Shown here: positions 48,498-53,399 of the stretch, piece after piece
Layout: every line of letters begins with the position of its first letter
How positions within the stretch are numbered: position 1 is the stretch's first letter
NCBI RefSeq assembly: GCF_013044505.1
Contig: NZ_JABERD010000053.1
Coordinates: 1-53,399 of the forward strand
Reading direction: 5' to 3'
Source of the DNA: Streptomyces sp. S3(2020)
GTDB taxonomy: Bacteria; Actinomycetota; Actinomycetes; Streptomycetales; Streptomycetaceae
DNA length: 53,399 nt
Made by a program: the position numbers and the translations under genes
Notes under the pieces: model-generated
Seen by the model: only the letters and a program-made list of their open reading frames with translations
What the model was told of the DNA's origin: nothing
Databases searched by the model: none

Positions 48498-48558
48498 TCC
48501 AAAACACTGCCGGAGCACCGCCGCGATGATCGCGGGGCGCACATTCGGGCGGCTCCAT
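48484..48558 (-). CDS. possible leader ORF in the infC leader
   Basis: A 24-codon frame starts at ATG 48558 (MEPPECAPRDHRGGAPAVFW, then SPVL). Its TGA stop (48486-48484) lies in the loop of the attenuator hairpin, so ribosomes finishing this ORF would cover the 5' arm of the stem. No clear ribosome site precedes it. The same frame is open back to 48705. Confidence 0.3.
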   Translation of the reverse strand: MEPPECAPRDHRGGAPAVFWSPVL

Positions 48559-48682
48559 CGTCCGTACGGAACGATGGTGGCCGCCTGACCGGGGTGACCC
48601 GCCGTCCCGGGGGACGGTCAGGTGGGAGATCGGAGCCTCCACTTGTGGGCCGGGCACGCGAATGTCCAGCCGGTCGTCAAAC

Positions 48683-48712
48683 AGGTTAGCAGGATCGCTT
48701 GACAAGGACCAA
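48683..48712 (-). promoter_or_regulatory. probable promoter of the infC operon
   Basis: TTGGTC (48712-48707) and TAACCT (48688-48683) are 18 bases apart on the minus strand, about 300 bp upstream of the infC start codon, leaving a leader with several hairpins (for example CCGTCCCCCGGGACGG and CCGCGATCATCGCGG). Confidence 0.4.
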
Positions 48713-48751
48713 TTGGAGGAACGGCCTCACGAACCGCCTATCGTGTGGGCC

Positions 48752-49111
48752 ATGAGTGACACCCCTCCTGAGTCCCCCGCCGACTTCGACGAGATGACCC
48801 GCGACATCGCCGAGGTCCCCGCGGTCGAGGTGATCGTGACGGTCGCCGTCAACCTGATGAGCGCCGCCGCCGTGAAGCTCGGTCTGACCGAAGAGGGCGA
48901 CAAGTACAAGGACCTGGACGAGGCCCGCAAGCTGATCCACGCCCTGGCCGGCCTCCTCGACGGCAGCGCGACCGAGATCAGCTCCTTCCACGCGGCCCCG
49001 CTGCGCGACGGCCTGAAGTCCCTCCAGCTCGCGTTCCGCGAGGCCTCGCTCGTCCCGGACGAGCCGGGCCAGGGCCCGGGCGAGAAGTACACGGGCCCGG
49101 TCTACGGCTAA
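48752..49111 (+). CDS. DUF1844 family protein
   Basis: The protein has 119 residues from the ATG at 48752. The open frame extends to 48662 but crosses the promoter region. The core VEVIVTVAVNLMSAAAVKLG, DLDEARKLIHALAGLLDG and LRDGLKSLQLAFREASL is an all-helical DUF1844 domain. The family is small, cytosolic, of unknown function, and in actinobacteria it is usually placed next to infC, as here. It is divergent from infC. A TATCGT box 7 bases before the ATG would fit a leaderless mRNA. Confidence 0.85.
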   Translation: MSDTPPESPADFDEMTRDIAEVPAVEVIVTVAVNLMSAAAVKLGLTEEGDKYKDLDEARKLIHALAGLLDGSATEISSFHAAPLRDGLKSLQLAFREASLVPDEPGQGPGEKYTGPVYG

Positions 49112-49114
49112 CCC

Positions 49115-49843
49115 CTACCGCACGTACAAGGGCTCGCCCGGAGGCGTCGCCCCGGCCGGCAGCAGTGCCAGGTCGAGGCCGCGCACCAGGCGGGCCCTCA
49201 GTGTCTCGTCGGCGGCGAGGCGGCGCGCGACCGCGTGGACACCGGCGTCGTGCGGGACGACGGGGTCGAGGACCAGGGCGAGGGTGCCGTCCCCCTGGCC
49301 GGGCCCGAGGTAGGCCCGCTCCACCGCGCGCACGTCGGCGACGGCGGCCCGCACCGCCGCCACGACCGCGGGGTCGGACAGCGGGTCCGTCGTCGTACGC
49401 CCCTCGGCGAGGGCGAGCAGCGCGGGACCGGTCAACTCGAACGGCACGGGTCCGGCCAGGTCCAGTACGACCGTGTCCGCCTTCTCGTGCGCGGCGGCCT
49501 GGAGCGCCTGGTGCAGGGGTACGGCGACGGGGCGGGCCGCCGGGTCCCAGAGCACCAGCGAGTCGGTGGACGTGAAGGCGGGCAGGGCGGTGCGGCCGCC
49601 GGCCTTCAGGGTGGGCACTGCCATGTCGCTGGTCTTCTCGCGGCGCAGTCCGTTCTCGTCCTCCTCGACCTCGCCGAGCACGGCCACGACGGGGACGAGC
49701 AGCCGGGCACCCTTCAGCGCCTCCAGGACGGGGCCCACGGCGGCGCGGTCCTCGGCCCAGGCGGCCAGCGCCGCGCTCAGCCGGGGGTCGGCACCGCCGT
49801 CGTCGTCGGAGAAGCCGGGGTCGGGAATGTTCTTGTTCGCCAC
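49115..49843 (-). CDS. SseB family protein
   Basis: I choose GTG 49843 (VANKNIPDPGFSDDDGGADP, 242 residues). GTG 49849 and an upstream ATG at 49939 are alternatives. The SseB N-terminal domain is visible in ARLLVPVVAVLGEVEEDENG, RTALPAFTSTDSLVLWDPAA and RPVAVPLHQALQAAAHEKAD. The C-terminal half (LGPGQGDGTLALVLDPVVPH, ARRLAADETLRARLVRGLDL) is also typical of actinobacterial SseB-like proteins. The function is unknown; the name derives from an E. coli protein linked to serine metabolism. It converges with the DUF1844 gene with a 3-bp gap. Confidence 0.82.
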   Translation of the reverse strand: MANKNIPDPGFSDDDGGADPRLSAALAAWAEDRAAVGPVLEALKGARLLVPVVAVLGEVEEDENGLRREKTSDMAVPTLKAGGRTALPAFTSTDSLVLWDPAARPVAVPLHQALQAAAHEKADTVVLDLAGPVPFELTGPALLALAEGRTTTDPLSDPAVVAAVRAAVADVRAVERAYLGPGQGDGTLALVLDPVVPHDAGVHAVARRLAADETLRARLVRGLDLALLPAGATPPGEPLYVR

Positions 49844-49993
49844 GGTCACCGACCCTATAGGGGGGATGCTGCTGGGCTTGTGCGGCCCCGGAAACCTCTC
49901 CGTGACCGTCTTCACCGGAATCTCAGATTTCCCTGACACACATCTAACTTTCGTCTAACGGCCCACACAGTCGGCGGCCCGACCATCACGGTC

Positions 49994-50941
49994 ATGGAGT
50001 CCTCCAGAGTCCGCCGAAGCCGTCGCTCGCGCCCGTCCCGGCGGCGCCCCCTGATGTACACCGCCCTCGCCTCCGTCGCGATCGTCGGCGCCACGGCCGG
50101 AGGGACCGTGTACATGAAGGCGCAGGCGCACTCCGCCACTCCCTCCGTATCCTCGGCCCCGTCGCCGGCCTCGGCGGCGGGGAGCCAGGAGGCATCGGTG
50201 GAGCCCGTGACGCAGCCGACGGTGGACTACGACAAGCTGCTGGCCGACGCCATGGAGTCGGTGACCGTGCCGGACGACGCGGACGTGTCGGTCGCCGTGC
50301 TCGACCTGGACTCCGGGGAGAGCGCCACGTACGGGGACGCCGCCTTCGACACGGCGAGCATCGTCAAGGTCGACATCCTGGCGGCGCTGCTGCTCCAGGC
50401 CCAGGACGAGGACCGGCATCTCACGGCGGCCGAGAAGTCGTACGCCACCACGATGATCGAGAACAGCGACAACGTCTCCGCGTCCGCGCTGTGGCGGATC
50501 ATCGGCAAGGCGGAGGGGCTGGACGCGGCGAACGAGCGGCTCGGGCTGACGTCCACCGAGGGCGGCGACGGGATGCTGTGGGGGCTGACCCAGACCACGG
50601 CGGCGGATCAACTCACTTTGCTCCAGCAGGTGTTCGGGGACGACTCGGCGCTCAGCTCGGCTTCTCAGGAGTATGTGCAGGGGCTGATGGGTCAGATAGC
50701 CGCCGACCAGCACTGGGGGGTGTCGGCCGCCGCCGAGGGGTCCGCGTGGGCGCTGAAGAACGGGTGGCTGCCGCGGTCCACGACCGGGCTGTGGGACATC
50801 AACAGCGTGGGGCGGGTCACGGCGTCGGACGGGAACGAGTACCTGGTCGCGGTTGTGTCGAACGGCAACGCGACGAAGGAGAAGGGGATTTCGCTCGTGG
50901 AGTCGGCTGCGAAGACCGCGGTGGCCGTTTTCACGGGGTGA
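49994..50941 (+). CDS. secreted or anchored serine hydrolase, class A beta-lactamase-like
   Basis: The 315-residue protein has a very basic N-terminus, one membrane segment at about 20-42 (LMYTALASVAIVGATAGGTV) and a Ser/Pro/Ala linker to about residue 75. The penicillin-binding fold has the S-x-x-K motif (Ser122-Ile-Val-Lys125, in DTASIVKVDIL) and the SDN loop (Ser158-Asp159-Asn160, in MIENSDNVSASAL). The third motif, normally K-T/S-G, reads K-N-G in WALKNGWLP. It may be a carboxypeptidase or beta-lactamase relative in the cell envelope rather than a resistance enzyme. It converges with the subtilase gene. Confidence 0.87.
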   Translation: MESSRVRRSRRSRPSRRRPLMYTALASVAIVGATAGGTVYMKAQAHSATPSVSSAPSPASAAGSQEASVEPVTQPTVDYDKLLADAMESVTVPDDADVSVAVLDLDSGESATYGDAAFDTASIVKVDILAALLLQAQDEDRHLTAAEKSYATTMIENSDNVSASALWRIIGKAEGLDAANERLGLTSTEGGDGMLWGLTQTTAADQLTLLQQVFGDDSALSSASQEYVQGLMGQIAADQHWGVSAAAEGSAWALKNGWLPRSTTGLWDINSVGRVTASDGNEYLVAVVSNGNATKEKGISLVESAAKTAVAVFTG

Positions 50942-50965
50942 GAGCCCCACGGGGTGAGGGCCCTC

Positions 50966-52132
50966 TCAGGGGGTTTCCCTTCTGCCCCGCCACAGGACCA
51001 CCGCCGCGATCAGCAGGACTCCGCCCGCGCCCCCTGCCAGGGGAGCCGCCCAGCTCGACGTGTCGTCTTCCTCCTTGGCCGTGTCCGGGCCCGAGCCGAA
51101 GTACTTCTCGCCGTAGGACGCCGCCTGCAGTCCCTCCGGCTTCAGCTTGGCCGCTGCCGCGATCGCGGCGGCCGGGTCGACCATGCCGTAGCCGCGGGAG
51201 TCGTCGCGGCCGCCGACGGGGGCGTCGCGGGCCGTGTCCTCCAGGAGCTTCTTGATCTGGGCCGGGGTCAGGCCGGGGTGGGCCGCCTCGATCAGGGCGA
51301 CGGCTCCTGAGACGAAGGCCGCGGCGGCGCTGGTGCCCCAGCCCTCGTAGTACTTGTGGTCGGGGTCGGCGATGACGACCTTGTCGCCGGGGGCGCTGAC
51401 CGTGGAGTACCAGCGGCGGGTGGAGAAGGCGGCGCGGGTGCCGTACCGGTCGACGGCGGTCGCGGCGATGACGCCCGGGTAGGCGGCCGGGTAGGAGATG
51501 TGGTCGCCCTTCTCGCCGCCGTTGCCGGCCGAGGCGACGACCACGGAGCCCTTCTTCAGGGCGTACTGGACGGCCTCGTCCTCGGCGGGTTCGGGGTGGG
51601 CGGACTTGGAGTCGTCGCCCAGGGAGAGGTTGATGACGTCGGCGCCGTGGTCGGCGGCCCAGCGGATGCCTTCGGCGAGGGCGTTGCCGCGGGTGTTGCG
51701 GGCCTTGCCGCGGGCCGAGTCGCCGTCCTCCAGGATGACGCGGACGGGGAGGATCTTGGCCTCGGGGGCGATGCCCATGACGCCGTCGGCGTTGCCGATC
51801 CCGTGTCCGTGGCCGGCGATGATGCCGGCCATCGCGGTGCCGTGGCGGGCCCAGGCGCGGTCGCCGCGGCTCGCTCCGAAGCCGACCATGTCCTTTCCTT
51901 CGAGGACGTTGCCGACGAGGTCGGGGTGGTCGTCCTCGACGCCGGTGTCGAGGACGGCGACGGTGATGCCCTTGCCCTTGGTGGTCTGCCAGGCCTCCTG
52001 GGTGTGCATGGCGTCGAGGGCCCACTGCTGGGCGCGTATGCCGTCGGCGTGCGCGGCGGTGGGCGGTACGAGGGCGAGGGAGGCGGCGAGCAGGGCGCTG
52101 AGGAGGCCGGCACGGCGGGTCATGGCGTTCAC
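50966..52132 (-). CDS. mycosin-like membrane-anchored subtilisin protease
   Basis: GTG 52132 overlaps the upstream stop (GTGA) and gives 388 residues. ATG 52123 is an alternative. Residues 1-29 are a signal peptide (LLSALLAASLALVPPTAAHA). The S8 catalytic triad is Asp62 (AVLDTGVEDDHPDL), His97 (RHGTAMAGIIAG) and Ser268 (GWGTSAAAAFVSG). One membrane helix lies at about 358-380 (GGAGGVLLIAAVVLWRGRR), followed by a short basic tail. This layout is that of type VII secretion mycosins (MycP-like). However, no esx, eccC or eccD gene is visible here, so it could belong to a locus beyond the adapter or be an independent type-VII-associated protease. Confidence 0.9.
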   Translation of the reverse strand: MNAMTRRAGLLSALLAASLALVPPTAAHADGIRAQQWALDAMHTQEAWQTTKGKGITVAVLDTGVEDDHPDLVGNVLEGKDMVGFGASRGDRAWARHGTAMAGIIAGHGHGIGNADGVMGIAPEAKILPVRVILEDGDSARGKARNTRGNALAEGIRWAADHGADVINLSLGDDSKSAHPEPAEDEAVQYALKKGSVVVASAGNGGEKGDHISYPAAYPGVIAATAVDRYGTRAAFSTRRWYSTVSAPGDKVVIADPDHKYYEGWGTSAAAAFVSGAVALIEAAHPGLTPAQIKKLLEDTARDAPVGGRDDSRGYGMVDPAAAIAAAAKLKPEGLQAASYGEKYFGSGPDTAKEEDDTSSWAAPLAGGAGGVLLIAAVVLWRGRRETP

Positions 52133-53217
52133 GACGGCTTCTCCGTGGCCGAGCTGACGGTCCTGCGGAAGCCGCGTTCGATGCGGTCGACGAGGCCCTT
52201 CGACTCGTGGCCGAGCCCGGCCTGGGCGATGTCGGTGGTGGCGCCGGACGCCATGGCCTTCTCGGCGGGCTCCGGCTCGTCGACGGTACGGCCGTCGGCC
52301 CAGCCGGAGACGGCGTAGGCGACGACGGGGGCGTCGGTGAGGACGGAGACGGCCCACGAGGCGCGCTGCTTCGGGCCGAAGCCGGCGGCCGCGGTGTTCT
52401 TGGCGGCGTAGGTCCGGGGCATGAGGTCGCTCCGGTCGCCGAGCTTCTCCTTGCCGAACCGGGTGTCGAGGGCGGTCATGCCGGCGGCGTCGGCCTTGGT
52501 GAAGAGGAGTCCGACGGTGGTGACGTAGCTCTGGGTGGCGTCGGTGTAGGTGGCGCGGAGCAGCCGCTGGCAGCCGACGGGGGCGAGTGCCTTGCGCAGC
52601 AGGGGGTCGAAGGCGTCCTTGCAGCCGCTGTCGGGGGCGACGGCGATCCGCGTCCAGGTCCGGTCGGCGCCGCCGGGGCCCGCGCCCTGTCCCTGGAGGG
52701 TGGGCGGGAAGAGCTGGTCGACCGGGACGCCGTGCCACATCCCCGCGGCCGCGGCGAAGCTGTTCGCGGCTCCGGCCGCGGCGGAGTCCCCGACGAGCCA
52801 ACTCCCGGTCGCGGCACCGCCGATGAGTCCGAGACCGAGCACGAGACAGACGGCCACACCGGCGGCCCGCAGCCCGCCCCGCCCTCCGAGCACCCGCGGC
52901 CGCGCCTGCTCGTCGTACCCCTCGGGCTGCCCGAACGACACGACGGGCCGCCCGGATCCAGGGGTGTCACCGGGTGCCAGGGGGGCGCTCCAGGAGAGGG
53001 AGGGATCGGGCTCCCGGGAGGACGGGCTCCCCGCGGGGGGTGCGGTGCGGCCAAGAGGACCGGCGGGCGCCGGGACCGACCGCTGGCCGGCCAGGGACGG
53101 GTCACCGTGGAAAGCCGACCGGCCGAAGGCCTCGGCGGCCGTGGGAGCCGGACGGGAACCGGGCCTGGGCGGCATACCCGCCGAAGCACCGGACGGCGCC
53201 CCCGGACCGGGTACGGA
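52129..53217 (-). CDS. single-pass membrane protein, 5' end cut off by adapter
   Basis: The frame is open from the stop at 52129 up to the adapter junction at 53217. The first ATG inside is 53175 (348 residues), but Pro/Gly-rich codons continue in frame upstream (SVPGPGAPSGASAG), so the true start is probably lost. A disordered cytosolic region (to about residue 90 from that ATG) is followed by one membrane helix (AAGVAVCLVLGLGLIGGAAT) and an extracytosolic domain of ~220 residues with Cys in SGCKDAFDPLLRKALAPVGC. I do not recognise the family. It is coupled by GTGA to the mycosin-like protease and is likely its partner. Confidence 0.75.
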   Translation of the reverse strand, partial: SVPGPGAPSGASAGMPPRPGSRPAPTAAEAFGRSAFHGDPSLAGQRSVPAPAGPLGRTAPPAGSPSSREPDPSLSWSAPLAPGDTPGSGRPVVSFGQPEGYDEQARPRVLGGRGGLRAAGVAVCLVLGLGLIGGAATGSWLVGDSAAAGAANSFAAAAGMWHGVPVDQLFPPTLQGQGAGPGGADRTWTRIAVAPDSGCKDAFDPLLRKALAPVGCQRLLRATYTDATQSYVTTVGLLFTKADAAGMTALDTRFGKEKLGDRSDLMPRTYAAKNTAAAGFGPKQRASWAVSVLTDAPVVAYAVSGWADGRTVDEPEPAEKAMASGATTDIAQAGLGHESKGLVDRIERGFRRTVSSATEKPS

Positions 53218-53399
53218 CTGTCTCTGATAGACATCTCCGAGCCCACGAGAAGCCTGAGCAACGCGTTTGCTGTCTTCTGCTTGAAAAAAAAAAACAACTA
53301 CCAGCTCATGTCACGCTAGCGATCGAGACAGAAAGAAGAGACCATCGCAGATCACCATAAACCACACGATACTATGGCTGACTAACACACAACCAAAGA
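53218..53399. other. sequencing artefact: Nextera adapter, poly-A and low-quality tail
   Basis: From 53218 the sequence reads CTGTCTCTGATAGACATCTC followed by CGAGCCCACGAGA, differing in two bases from the standard Nextera transposase read-through. An index-like stretch follows, then GCTGTCTTCTGCTTG, which ends the P7 primer, and then eleven A. The remaining ~105 bases are AT-rich and unlike the genome. None of it should be annotated as biological. Confidence 0.95.

Noticed and set aside
1..53217. tRNA or rRNA genes, prophage, defence or biosynthetic cluster
   Set aside because: No T-arm consensus, rRNA sequence, integrase, restriction enzyme, PKS or NRPS domain was noticed on reading both strands.
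53284..53294. Poly-A stretch as a terminator or AT-rich origin
   Set aside because: It follows Illumina primer sequence and is a sequencing artefact.

Overview
The window is a chromosomal segment of a Streptomyces, or a very close actinobacterial relative. The evidence is the very high G+C with GC-rich third codon positions, frequent GTG/TTG starts, Tat-type signal peptides, 4-bp ATGA/GTGA gene overlaps, an NsdA-like TPR regulator, and a gene order (cobL – metNIQ – glpQ – argH – argRDBJC – pheST – rplT/rpmI/infC – DUF1844 – SseB) that matches my recollection of the Streptomyces core chromosome. The last ~180 bp (53218-53399) are not genomic. They read as a degraded Illumina Nextera adapter, a poly-A run and AT-rich noise, so the gene at that end is cut artificially.

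Layout. 1-3.1 kb: cobalamin genes (5' part of a huge Pro/Ala/Glu-rich protein, probably the CobT extension, and cobL). 3.2-3.8 kb: an acetyltransferase. 4.0-6.9 kb: methionine importer metN-metI-metQ behind its own promoter and a Cys/Met-rich leader ORF. 7-9.9 kb: HAD phosphatase, three small unknown or membrane proteins, GNAT, ECF-like sigma factor. 10-12.1 kb: Tat-exported glycerophosphodiester phosphodiesterase and a PlsC acyltransferase. 12.2-14.3 kb: a TetR/MFS efflux pair with a striking symmetric operator. 14.4-16.9 kb: aldo/keto reductase and argH with ARG boxes. 17.1-22.5 kb: a plus-strand run of envelope and redox genes (duplicated secreted protein, PNPOx-like protein, L,D-transpeptidase, ferric-reductase-like protein, double FMN-binding protein, ApbE). 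22.5-27.4 kb: the arginine operon argC-J-B-D-R. 27.5-30 kb: secreted GH51 arabinofuranosidase. 30.2-40.8 kb: mixed accessory and regulatory genes, including a histidine-phosphatase-like protein without its histidines, a MocR/EamA divergent pair, a DigH-like glycosidase, a 3-hydroxyacyl-CoA dehydrogenase, a NUDIX hydrolase, the NsdA-like regulator and a SpoIIE-type phosphatase. 41-48.7 kb: translation genes (pheT, pheS, an SpoU-type methyltransferase, rplT, rpmI, infC) with an orphan PAS histidine kinase. 48.7-53.2 kb: DUF1844, SseB-like, beta-lactamase-like and mycosin-like subtilase genes.

How genes work together. ArgC, J, B, D and H supply five steps of arginine synthesis under ArgR. MetNIQ imports methionine and is probably controlled by translation of the leader ORF. 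The reductase / FMN-carrier / ApbE trio fits extracytosolic flavin-based electron transfer, with ApbE attaching FMN to the two SGATYT sites. IF3, L35 and L20 form the classical autoregulated operon, here with an apparent AUC start codon and an intrinsic terminator in the leader.

I do not see a defence island, CRISPR array, prophage or biosynthetic cluster. The most unusual signals are regulatory or repeat structures: the metN leader ORF, the TetR compound dyad, the infC leader, a 22-bp repeat array spanning two convergent stop codons, an inverted-repeat element that supplies the last base of a stop codon, and a dispersed repeat that encodes the C-terminal tail of a phosphatase.
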